Origin: JADJLQ01 sp044227925
GTDB taxonomy: Bacteria > Bacteroidota > Bacteroidia > Chitinophagales > Saprospiraceae
DNA length: 64,000 bases
Assembly: GCA_044227925.1 (NCBI GenBank)
Contig: JBGAVW010000011.1
Coordinates: 30,987-94,986 of the forward strand
Direction of reading: 5' to 3'
Made by a program: the position numbers and the translations under genes. A model generated the notes under the pieces. That model was not told where the DNA came from, searched no databases, and saw only the letters and a list, made by a program, of their open reading frames with translations. The number at the start of each line of letters is the position of its first letter. Within the stretch, counting starts at the first letter, position 1. Positions 42,936 to 50,391 of the stretch are shown here, piece by piece.

Positions 42936-43916
42936 TCAATTGATTTCCCATCTGCCAAATCCGTTCCCTTTGGCCAATGGCTCTGTAAGGCCCCAGCTAA
43001 GTTTTGGCTGATCCGCATTAGCCGAGCCTTTTTTCAAAGGCGCTGGAAACTGCTTTTTTAGTTTTTGAAAATGAATGCCATCTTCTGCATACCAGGCATT
43101 TTGAGTTTCAGTAAATACCGCTAAAACGCCTATATTTTGTTTTTGTAACAGGCTGGGTATGCCATCCAGTAAAGCATGATTATTATTTTGTTTTATATGG
43201 CCTTGGTTTATATCTGATGATATGACTAGCCCCGTACGAGCTGCTCCGCCAAATTTGTCATAACCTGTGTAATAAATCCAGGCCTGACCATTCATATTGA
43301 TTGCTTTCGGGTCATCTACTCTGTATGAATCAAATCTATCTTTATCCTGACTGTTTGTGATTATCGGAGAGCCCGTATTTAGTTTTATTGCCAGTCGTAT
43401 AGGCCCATCCGGATTAAAAAGCAGCTTTACCAATCCGATATGGGATTTATTTGCCTCAGAGCCATCGGCATTTGTAAATTGGTCCGATACTCCTACATAA
43501 TACAAATAGAAAAACTCCGCATCGGTTACTTTTATTACTGTTGGTTTACTTACTCCCCCGGCATCAAAACTACCAGCCAAGCCTTTATTTATCAATAATC
43601 CCTGATCGGACCAGGTATGCCCCTGGTCCCTTGAAAATGCATAGTGGATAGTTCCACCATATCCCGATCCGGCTATGGGTGATGTCAATGGTTCCTTCAC
43701 ATAAAAAACATAGCTATATCCATTTTGGGATATGATATTGCTGGGCTGAGATATGGTAGCCTGATCATCCAGTTGCCAACCTGCTGTATTGGAGACGGTA
43801 ACTTTTTTATTCGTAATCATAGTCTCTGCTGCCGTCTTTTCCTTACTTCCGGTACAGGATATCAATACCGAAATTGACATCAGTGCAATTATAAATGACC
43901 TTGGATTTCCAATCAT
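42936..43916 (-). CDS. lipoprotein with sialidase/GH43-like propeller
   Basis: 326 residues from ATG 43916. Lipobox LISC. The body has an Asp-box (FSRDQGHTWSDQGLL) and blade-like segments FYLYYVGVSDQF, KDRFDSYRVDDPKAI and AWIYYTGYDKFGG, as in five-bladed GH43/GH32/sialidase propellers. The exact glycoside hydrolase family cannot be set by eye. An upstream in-frame TTG at 43928 is part of the promoter box TATTTTTG, so ATG 43916 is preferred. It leads a minus-strand set of sugar-related exported proteins. Confidence 0.65.
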   Translation of the reverse strand: MIGNPRSFIIALMSISVLISCTGSKEKTAAETMITNKKVTVSNTAGWQLDDQATISQPSNIISQNGYSYVFYVKEPLTSPIAGSGYGGTIHYAFSRDQGHTWSDQGLLINKGLAGSFDAGGVSKPTVIKVTDAEFFYLYYVGVSDQFTNADGSEANKSHIGLVKLLFNPDGPIRLAIKLNTGSPIITNSQDKDRFDSYRVDDPKAINMNGQAWIYYTGYDKFGGAARTGLVISSDINQGHIKQNNNHALLDGIPSLLQKQNIGVLAVFTETQNAWYAEDGIHFQKLKKQFPAPLKKGSANADQPKLSWGLTEPLAKGNGFGRWEIN

Positions 43917-43925
43917 AAGAAGGTG

Positions 43926-43933
43926 CAAAAATA
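43926..43933 (-). promoter_or_regulatory. -7 box TATTTTTG for the Asp-box lipoprotein gene
   Basis: An exact TAnnTTTG match on the minus strand, 9 nt before ATG 43916. The same octamer serves the EamA gene at 4528-4535. Confidence 0.5.
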
Positions 43934-44107
43934 AAGAGTAAGGATCACTATTTGCTTTTTTCTTTCTATTTATCCGGGCTATACCAAAGTATGTTTGTAC
44001 TCATAGTGGTTGAGAAAATGGATCCGGGCAAAGGGTGGCACTGAGAAAATCATACTTTATTAATCTGTGACCATTCGTGTACATTCGTATATAAATAGCA
44101 GGCAAAA

Positions 44108-44503
44108 ATGAAATTCTCTATCAAAACTAAAATCAAAACATCACCCGAACAAATATACCATGCATGGTTAACCAGTAAAGCACATGGTGCCATGACCGGA
44201 GGTGATGCGAAATGCAGTTCTAAAGTTGGAGGAAAATTTTCCGCCTGGGACGGATACATCCTCGGTAAAAACCTGGAATTGATTAAAGATAAATATATCA
44301 AACAATCTTGGCGTACGATTGAGTTTGATCAGGATCAGCCTGATTCTATACTGGAAATAGCTTTAAAAGAAATAAAACCAGGCATTACCGAATTGACTTT
44401 ATCGCATTCCGTTTTATTACCAAAAGATTTTAAATACAAAAAGGGTTGGGTAGAAAATTATTTCGACCCTATGAAAGTATATTTCGAATCAAAAAACGCA
44501 TAA
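44108..44503 (+). CDS. SRPBCC/AHSA1-like domain protein
   Basis: 131 residues, cytoplasmic. A single START-like fold: IKTKIKTSPEQIYHAWLTSKAHGAMTG and GGKFSAWDGYILGKNLEL are the AHSA1 opening blocks, and the end GWVENYFDPMKVYFESK is the usual long C-terminal helix. The ligand is unknown. It is convergent with the DinB-like gene. Confidence 0.85.
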   Translation: MKFSIKTKIKTSPEQIYHAWLTSKAHGAMTGGDAKCSSKVGGKFSAWDGYILGKNLELIKDKYIKQSWRTIEFDQDQPDSILEIALKEIKPGITELTLSHSVLLPKDFKYKKGWVENYFDPMKVYFESKNA

Positions 44504-44527
44504 TGCACGAAAGGTGTCACAAGAAAA

Positions 44528-44992
44528 TCACTGTATGGCTTCTCTGTCTACATCAAGTAGTCGCCGGTGATAATTAATTTGGCCCAAATGATAATTTAGG
44601 TGTGAATGCAAATGCATCAGGGTATATGCCATATTGGTTTTGTGGTCCCATATAATTATTGGAAAATCTGCTGAAAGATCTGCCTCATCAATACTATTCA
44701 ATCCCTCATTTACTATCTCCCTTGTTTTATCCAGCATGGACAATAATTCATTTTTGGGAATATTTTTAGCAGTAAATTCTCGATCCCGGTCTCTGTTGTA
44801 ATGTGCTCTGGCCAAACCATTGCCAATATATGCATTGAGATTACCAATCAAATGAAGGCAAAGGTTGCCTCCGGAGTTTTTTATATCATATGGATAGAGC
44901 CAAAGGGCGGAGTCTGAAGTATATGCTTCGATTTCTACCCTAAGTTTTTTGATGTCGCGATCAAAGAGGTACCGCAGGGAATCAAGTATCAT
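44528..44992 (-). CDS. DinB/DUF1572-like family protein
   Basis: 154 residues, a four-helix bundle. Metal-ligand histidines appear in LCLHLIGNLNAYIG and HLHSHLNYHLGQINYHRR, as in DinB-like and bacillithiol/mycothiol transferase-like proteins. The reaction is unknown. It begins 21 bp after the mtgA stop, so the two are probably cotranscribed. Confidence 0.85.
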   Translation of the reverse strand: MILDSLRYLFDRDIKKLRVEIEAYTSDSALWLYPYDIKNSGGNLCLHLIGNLNAYIGNGLARAHYNRDRDREFTAKNIPKNELLSMLDKTREIVNEGLNSIDEADLSADFPIIIWDHKTNMAYTLMHLHSHLNYHLGQINYHRRLLDVDREAIQ

Positions 44993-45013
44993 AGAAATTT
45001 GTTTTGAATCTAC

Positions 45014-45943
45014 CTATTTTATCAGTTCCTGCACATCTTCATCCGGTTCTATATTATTCATTTGGACCAGTATATCGTCATATCGTGCCCGAACGTAGGA
45101 GCTCATCGGTTTTATGGTATACTTTTTAGGATTAGGCAGACATGCCGCGATCATGGCCGATTCGTTTCTACTTAATTCTTTTGCCGATTTATTAAAATAC
45201 GATTTTGCTGCTGCCTCCACACCAAAGATACCTGGGCCCATTTCTACCGAATTAAGGTATCTGGAGAGTATGACTTTTTTATTCCAAAATGTTTCGATCA
45301 TAAAAGTGAAATACACTTCAAGTCCTTTGCGAATAAAATTCCTTCTTTGCCAGAGAAATAAATTTTTGGCGACCTGCTGGCTAATGGTGCTGGCACCCTT
45401 GGTTTTCTTACGTTGCCTTTGGTTGTATTTCAGTGCCCGTTTTATGGCCTTAATATCAAAACCATCGTGATCTGGAAAAAGCTGGTCTTCACTGGCCATG
45501 ACTGCCAATTTCATACTTGGACTGATATCTGAATAGCTTACATAGTCCCGCTTTAACCCATATCCTGAAAATAGGCTGCCCAGTTGTGTCAAGGTAAGAG
45601 GTGGGTTGATAAACCAATAGAGAATCACAAATATCCACTGCAGGAGATAGAGTGACAACATAAGTCTGAAGGCAATGATTGAATATCTTTTTAATACCGG
45701 TTTCTTTGATAAATATAATTGGTAAGCTACTATGCAGGATGTCAACAGGAGTACCAATAGTGCTCCATATTTAACTAATGGCTTCAAATCATTCCATCTT
45801 TCTTTTAATTCGGGGATATATAGATAAAAGAAATAAAATAGCTGAAATAATATCATGCCTCCTCCCACCCAAGCTGCTTTTTTCCAGAATGCATCTGACT
45901 TCATCAATTTTATCGATTGGTGCGGGATATTGGACAGGTACAT
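45014..45943 (-). CDS. mtgA: monofunctional peptidoglycan glycosyltransferase MtgA with extra membrane spans
   Basis: 309 residues from ATG 45943. The GT51 domain polymerises lipid II into glycan strands: AVMASEDQLFPDHDGFD (catalytic Glu), KGASTISQQVAKNLFLW, RKGLEVYFTFMIE and YLNSVEMGPGIFGVEAAAKSYF. The family normally has one N-terminal span; here three hydrophobic segments lie near 20-40, 52-72 and 82-105, so the anchor is larger. Starts at 45943 (promoter-like TAAAATTG just upstream) or 45904 are both possible. Confidence 0.9.
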   Translation of the reverse strand: MYLSNIPHQSIKLMKSDAFWKKAAWVGGGMILFQLFYFFYLYIPELKERWNDLKPLVKYGALLVLLLTSCIVAYQLYLSKKPVLKRYSIIAFRLMLSLYLLQWIFVILYWFINPPLTLTQLGSLFSGYGLKRDYVSYSDISPSMKLAVMASEDQLFPDHDGFDIKAIKRALKYNQRQRKKTKGASTISQQVAKNLFLWQRRNFIRKGLEVYFTFMIETFWNKKVILSRYLNSVEMGPGIFGVEAAAKSYFNKSAKELSRNESAMIAACLPNPKKYTIKPMSSYVRARYDDILVQMNNIEPDEDVQELIK

Positions 45944-46018
45944 TATCAAGGCAATTTTACGAATTTAACCTCGAATCTCAGAAATTAGGTCGCAATTCCT
46001 ATTTAGAACTTTGTCTTT

Positions 46019-46049
46019 TTTGAATACATCTATTGAATTTATAATTTTG
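46019..46049 (+). promoter_or_regulatory. full Bacteroidota promoter TTTG-N19-TAATTTTG
   Basis: TTTG at 46019-46022, a 19-nt spacer and TAATTTTG at 46042-46049 match the consensus -33 and -7 boxes with canonical spacing. Transcription should begin near 46055, about 313 nt before the next gene. Confidence 0.55.
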
Positions 46050-46272
46050 TAATATAATTTTTAAAACGCCCTTATTCCATTTAAAATCAATTGATAATAA
46101 ACATTTTATTAACTAATTTATTGGGTTACGTAGCTTGTTACTAATTCTTAATATACTCAAATACTATTTGAAAGGTAATAATAGGTATTTGATATTCCAG
46201 GTTAAATCCAAATAAAAAACAAATCAGGGACTGCGCCAAAAAACCAAGGATTATTTCTTTAAAAATGATTTG

Positions 46273-46280
46273 TAGCTTTG
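46273..46280 (+). promoter_or_regulatory. -7 box TAGCTTTG, proximal promoter of the serine hydrolase
   Basis: An exact TAnnTTTG match 87 nt before ATG 46368. No -33 TTTG is seen. Confidence 0.4.
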
Positions 46281-46367
46281 ATCGAATTCTATTGGCATAT
46301 GCCTCTTAATTTTCAACCTGAGAAGGAAATATCTTGCAGCCGTATGGAAAGTGAATAAGTCAAATAA

Positions 46368-47690
46368 ATGGTCACTATGAAATACAAATTTATAACAGGA
46401 ATAATTCTCATACCGCTATTAGCTTATGGCCTATATTATGGCATTACATTCGCTCGTATAGGAGCAGCTTACAATGCCAAAATGGTATGCTCTTGCATCT
46501 TTATATCAGGCAGATCACAGGAGTCTATAGAAAAAGAAGATCTCTACAATATACCGTTTGCCAGGCAATCGGTAGACCCGGTAAAAAAGACTGTAACTTC
46601 TTCCATTTATGGCATTCGCAAAAAAGCAATCTACCGCCCCGGTCTCGGCTGCACCATCGTCAATTCAGTTGATGAAAATACGTTGCAAAATCAATGGAAT
46701 AATATTGCTTTTTCAAAAATAAATGATTTTGAATTTCCTATCGATACCTCAGTTTCTGCAGAGGTAGTGCAAAAAGTAAATTGGGTATTTGACTCGGTAT
46801 TTCATGAATTTGATTCGAATAGAATAAAGAGGTCCCGGGCCGCGCTGGTTGTGCACGATGGCAGATTAGTAGCCGAAAGATATGCTCCTGGTATTTCGGC
46901 TTCCACTCCTCTTATTGGCTGGTCTATGACTAAAAGCATCACAAATGCCATGGTAGGTTTATTGATACAAGATGGAAAATTGACTCTCGATAAAAATAAT
47001 TTATTCCCTCACTGGCAATCCGACGAAAGAAAAAATATTACTCTCGATCAATTGCTCAGAATGTGCAGTGGATTAGCATTTGAAGAAAATTACGCCCGCA
47101 TCTCTGATGCAACCAGGATGTTATTTTCAGAATTTAGTGCCAGTTCTTATGCTTCTCAGCAAAAATTAGCCTATCCGGTCGGTACTAAATGGTATTATTC
47201 CAGTGGTACTTCCAACATTTTACAATTGCTCATAGCCAATACGATAAAGGATCAGATGACATATCTTGCATATCCTCATCAACGGCTATTTAATGTACTA
47301 GGCATGAAGTCGGCAGTACTGGAGCCTGATGCATCCGGTATTTATGTGGGATCGTCATATATGTTTGCCACAGCCAGAGACTGGGCCAAGTTTGGCCAAT
47401 TATATATTAATGATGGTATCTGGGCAGGTGAGCGTATCCTTCCCCAAGGTTGGATTAAATATTCTTCTACTGTGACACCCCTATCAGATGGAGAATATGC
47501 CGCTCATTTCTGGACTTACCCTCGCAAATCCGGATTGCCTGATGATACCATTCTGATGGATGGATTTGAGGGGCAATTAGTACTGATCATTCCCTCCAAA
47601 AAACTGGTAATTGTCAGACTAGGTTGTACTCCCAAAAGTGAAAACTTTGACGGCATACGCTTTTTTAAGCAAATAGGTGATTTGTTTTAA
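46368..47690 (+). CDS. serine hydrolase of the beta-lactamase/class C-related family
   Basis: 440 residues with an N-terminal membrane anchor (ITGIILIPLLAYGLYYGI). The catalytic SxxK is in GWSMTKSITNAMVG, the second motif is in WYYSSGTSNIL (Y-x-S form), and DGFEGQLVLIIP closes the fold. The pattern resembles NylB/EstB-type esterases and amidases rather than true beta-lactamases; the substrate is unknown. ATG 46377 is an equally good start, three codons in. Facing the periplasm is expected from the anchor. Confidence 0.85.
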   Translation: MVTMKYKFITGIILIPLLAYGLYYGITFARIGAAYNAKMVCSCIFISGRSQESIEKEDLYNIPFARQSVDPVKKTVTSSIYGIRKKAIYRPGLGCTIVNSVDENTLQNQWNNIAFSKINDFEFPIDTSVSAEVVQKVNWVFDSVFHEFDSNRIKRSRAALVVHDGRLVAERYAPGISASTPLIGWSMTKSITNAMVGLLIQDGKLTLDKNNLFPHWQSDERKNITLDQLLRMCSGLAFEENYARISDATRMLFSEFSASSYASQQKLAYPVGTKWYYSSGTSNILQLLIANTIKDQMTYLAYPHQRLFNVLGMKSAVLEPDASGIYVGSSYMFATARDWAKFGQLYINDGIWAGERILPQGWIKYSSTVTPLSDGEYAAHFWTYPRKSGLPDDTILMDGFEGQLVLIIPSKKLVIVRLGCTPKSENFDGIRFFKQIGDLF

Positions 47691-47720
47691 AAAGTATTTT
47701 TGCGATTTCTTTCATACTAC

Positions 47721-47800
47721 CAGCCCTGAAAGGCCGCTCATCATTTAATCCTTTTATCTTTCGTCAATATGCTATGTTATGCTCTCTGAAAAGCCGTTCT
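47721..47800. repeat. degenerate pair of short palindromic units
   Basis: AGCCCTGAAAGGCCGCTC near 47722 and GCTCTCTGAAAAGCCGTTC near 47781 are similar, each with a partly self-complementary core around CTGAAA. They lie between convergent stops, where REP-like units are common in bacteria. The similarity is imperfect. Confidence 0.25.
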
Positions 47801-47842
47801 ATTTAGCTATGCTATTGCGAAGCTTTGTTAATTCATTTTATA

Positions 47843-48703
47843 CTATCTGATTTTATACACATCTTTCAATATTATTTCCTCCCCGTTTTCATTTTTTAGA
47901 TTCAGATCATATCGAATTACCACTTTTGTACCCACCGGGGCATAATAATATACATACCATGCATCAGACTCCCTCAGTCCTATACATCCATTTGAGTATG
48001 CTTTGTTTAAAGTCTTAAGATTGGTAGTAGGATGGATCATATCGCCATTCTTCACCCCATTGATTTCTGTTTCTAACCAAGGGATCAGGGGCATTTCTGT
48101 TACTATTCCATCATCCCTTTTGGTTGTGGTAAAATGTCTGCCATTTACCGGATTTAAAAAATAAGGCTCTCTTATTGATTTACTGATTTTCCCCACACCG
48201 AGATCTGTTTTCAGACTTACTACCCTTTTTGCTGTAGCCAGGTATCTTTTTTTGTTTTGTCCAATCCGGATAGGAAAAGTATACAAGACTTCATCGCCTT
48301 TCCTGATCCTCAGTTTATATTCCGGAATATTTACATCCAACCATATTGAATCCAATTTTAGTTTGATTTTCATGATTTCAGCACTGTCTGGCAGATTCAA
48401 TTTATCTCCGGGATTCAGTAGGATTAAATTCCGATTGTCCAGTACTACATAGCCTTTTTCTTTCATTGCATAATAATCGGTAGCGGCCAGGCTATCTATA
48501 ATCCATGGATTGCAATGCACAAATATATATTCATTAAGAGATGTATTCTGTATTTCATTGTACCGGTCTATAAAGTCATCCATTACATCAAAATATTCGC
48601 CCATTTTGATAGGTTGGTTTACACTTATCTGAGGTAAAGTATCATCAGCAAGAAGATTTTGCCATAAACAACATAATAAGATGAAAACTACACCCCCTCT
48701 CAT
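47843..48703 (-). CDS. L,D-transpeptidase (YkuD domain), exported
   Basis: 286 residues with a signal peptide (VFILLCCLWQNLLA). A LysM-like or linker region comes first, with LNLPDSAEIMKIK, then the YkuD domain from about residue 130: YKLRIRKGDEVLYTFPIRIG, the catalytic His in MIHPTTN, and the nucleophile Cys in AYSNGCIGLRESDA. L,D-transpeptidases make 3-3 peptidoglycan cross-links or attach proteins to the wall. Confidence 0.92.
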   Translation of the reverse strand: MRGGVVFILLCCLWQNLLADDTLPQISVNQPIKMGEYFDVMDDFIDRYNEIQNTSLNEYIFVHCNPWIIDSLAATDYYAMKEKGYVVLDNRNLILLNPGDKLNLPDSAEIMKIKLKLDSIWLDVNIPEYKLRIRKGDEVLYTFPIRIGQNKKRYLATAKRVVSLKTDLGVGKISKSIREPYFLNPVNGRHFTTTKRDDGIVTEMPLIPWLETEINGVKNGDMIHPTTNLKTLNKAYSNGCIGLRESDAWYVYYYAPVGTKVVIRYDLNLKNENGEEIILKDVYKIR

Positions 48704-48893
48704 TTGACAATGTTATTGGTCCTGTTATCCGGCCGGCATGACTAAGATCATAGACAAGGATGATTTTATTACCAATCCAATTTGATGCAGCCTATTTTCC
48801 ATTACCACAGGAAGAAGAATGTCATAATCAATATATTTTTAGGTATGGTATCCAAAATATTCTTTACTTTCAATGGTATAAATTTTATAAAAA

Positions 48894-50294
48894 ATGGCAA
48901 TGGATAGAAAATCAAGAAGAGAGTTTATCAAAAAACTAAGCGCAGGCTCTGTTGCAGTCACCGGATTATCCCACACTGCATTTGCAGAAGAATATTATGA
49001 AAAACATATTTTAAAACATGAATTAAAATTTTCTGCTAATGAGAGGATCGGCTTAGGGGTAATAGGTTGTGGTATTCAGGGAAATTTTGACTTGCGTTCT
49101 GCATTAAAAATTCCCGGAGTAGAAATGGCTGGAGCCTGCGATCTATACACCGGCAAGCTAAAACGGATGAAGGAGGTTTATGGCGAGAATCTATACACTA
49201 CCCGTGATTATCGGGAACTGCTAATGCGTAAAGATATCGACGCCGTGATCATTGCTACCTGTGACTTATGGCACAGTAAAATGGCCATAGATGCATTGAA
49301 TGCCGGTAAACATGTTTATTGTGAAAAACCAATGGTACATAAATTTGACCAGGGACACGGGGTTATAGCAGCTCAAAAAAAATCAGGTAAAGTATTGCAG
49401 GTGGGCAGTCAAAGTATCAGTGGCGCAGATTATGCCAAAGCAAAAGAAGTTTATCAATCCGGCATACTGGGCCAGCTAAATTGCATCGAAGCAGTAAATG
49501 ACAGGCAAGATGCTATCGGGGCATGGCAATATTCTATTCCGGATGATCATTCGCCGGAAGCCGTTGACTGGGATACTTACGTAAGCATCATGAATAAAAA
49601 ACCGGCTTATGATCCAAATAAAATTTTCAGGTGGCGGAATTACAGGGATTTTGGCACTGGTGTTTCCGGAGACCTATATGTACACCTCATTACCGGTATA
49701 CATTATATGACCGGTGCTCTGGGGCCCGCACGAATTTTATCCTCTGGTCAACTATGCTATTGGAAAGATGGGCGCGATGTACCTGATGTGATGACTACTT
49801 TATTGGATTATCCTGCTACAGCCCAGCATCCTGCATTCCAGGTTACACTTCGAGTAAATTTTGTCAGCGGGGCCGGTGGATCGGGAAGCACCAAGTTTTA
49901 TGGCAGCGAAGGGGTACTCACCAAATCTGGAAATGGTTTCAAAATAAGTCATAGCCTGATGGCCAAAGCACCCGGTATGGGAGGATATGATTCCCTTTTT
50001 ACATTTCCGCAAGAAATGCAAGATCGGATGATGGCGGCCTATAATGCAAAATGGTCTGCAGAAGATAAAAAAAGACCTACCCGGGAAGGAATAGAATATA
50101 GTAACCCTTCCGGACATAATGCGCATGTAAATCATTTTAATAACTTCTTTGAAACCATCAGGGTAAATGCTCCCAATATTGAAGATGCTACATTTGGTTT
50201 CAGGGCCGCAGCACCCTGTCTCGCAGCCAATGAAAGTTATTTTAAAAATAAAATCATCAAATGGGATCCGGTGGCAATGAAATTGGTAAAATAA
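48894..50294 (+). CDS. Tat-exported Gfo/Idh/MocA family oxidoreductase
   Basis: 466 residues. The twin-arginine signal is SRREFIKKLSAGS, with cleavage likely after AFAE. The Rossmann domain follows at about 50-180 (IGLGVIGCGIQGN for NAD(P) binding, GKHVYCEKPMVH with the family EKP motif), then a C-terminal alpha/beta domain (GDLYVHLITGIHYMTGALGP). Tat export is used because the cofactor is bound before transport. Relatives oxidise sugars at C3 or similar positions, or reduce keto sugars; substrate unknown. It is monocistronic. Confidence 0.9.
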   Translation: MAMDRKSRREFIKKLSAGSVAVTGLSHTAFAEEYYEKHILKHELKFSANERIGLGVIGCGIQGNFDLRSALKIPGVEMAGACDLYTGKLKRMKEVYGENLYTTRDYRELLMRKDIDAVIIATCDLWHSKMAIDALNAGKHVYCEKPMVHKFDQGHGVIAAQKKSGKVLQVGSQSISGADYAKAKEVYQSGILGQLNCIEAVNDRQDAIGAWQYSIPDDHSPEAVDWDTYVSIMNKKPAYDPNKIFRWRNYRDFGTGVSGDLYVHLITGIHYMTGALGPARILSSGQLCYWKDGRDVPDVMTTLLDYPATAQHPAFQVTLRVNFVSGAGGSGSTKFYGSEGVLTKSGNGFKISHSLMAKAPGMGGYDSLFTFPQEMQDRMMAAYNAKWSAEDKKRPTREGIEYSNPSGHNAHVNHFNNFFETIRVNAPNIEDATFGFRAAAPCLAANESYFKNKIIKWDPVAMKLVK

Positions 50295-50378
50295 TTTCGC
50301 TGTACCGTACAGGATTTTTAATTATTTTAATGCAGAATCTGACGATGTATGATATTATACCACTTAAATAACTATATA

Positions 50379-50386
50379 TAATTTTA
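50379..50386 (+). promoter_or_regulatory. -7-like box TAATTTTA for the acyl-CoA ligase
   Basis: TAnnTTTA ends 5 nt before ATG 50392. Confidence 0.35.
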
Positions 50387-50391
50387 TCTCC

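Larger units (their letters stand above)
45944..46367. other. 424-bp intergenic region with two plus-strand promoters
   Basis: The gap holds a full -33/-7 promoter (46019-46049) and a second -7 box (46273-46280), both facing the serine hydrolase gene. Between them lies CAAATACTATTTG, a 6-bp perfect hairpin near 46165. No ORF of note is present. The first promoter would give a leader of about 310 nt or a separate small RNA. Confidence 0.5.

Noticed and set aside
47691..47842. insertion sequence remnant between serine hydrolase and L,D-transpeptidase
   Set aside because: Only two imperfect short units are visible, with no transposase fragment or terminal repeats.
47853..47861. TTATACACA DnaA-box match
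   Set aside because: It lies inside the L,D-transpeptidase gene, is single, and TTATNCACA is expected a few times by chance in the window.
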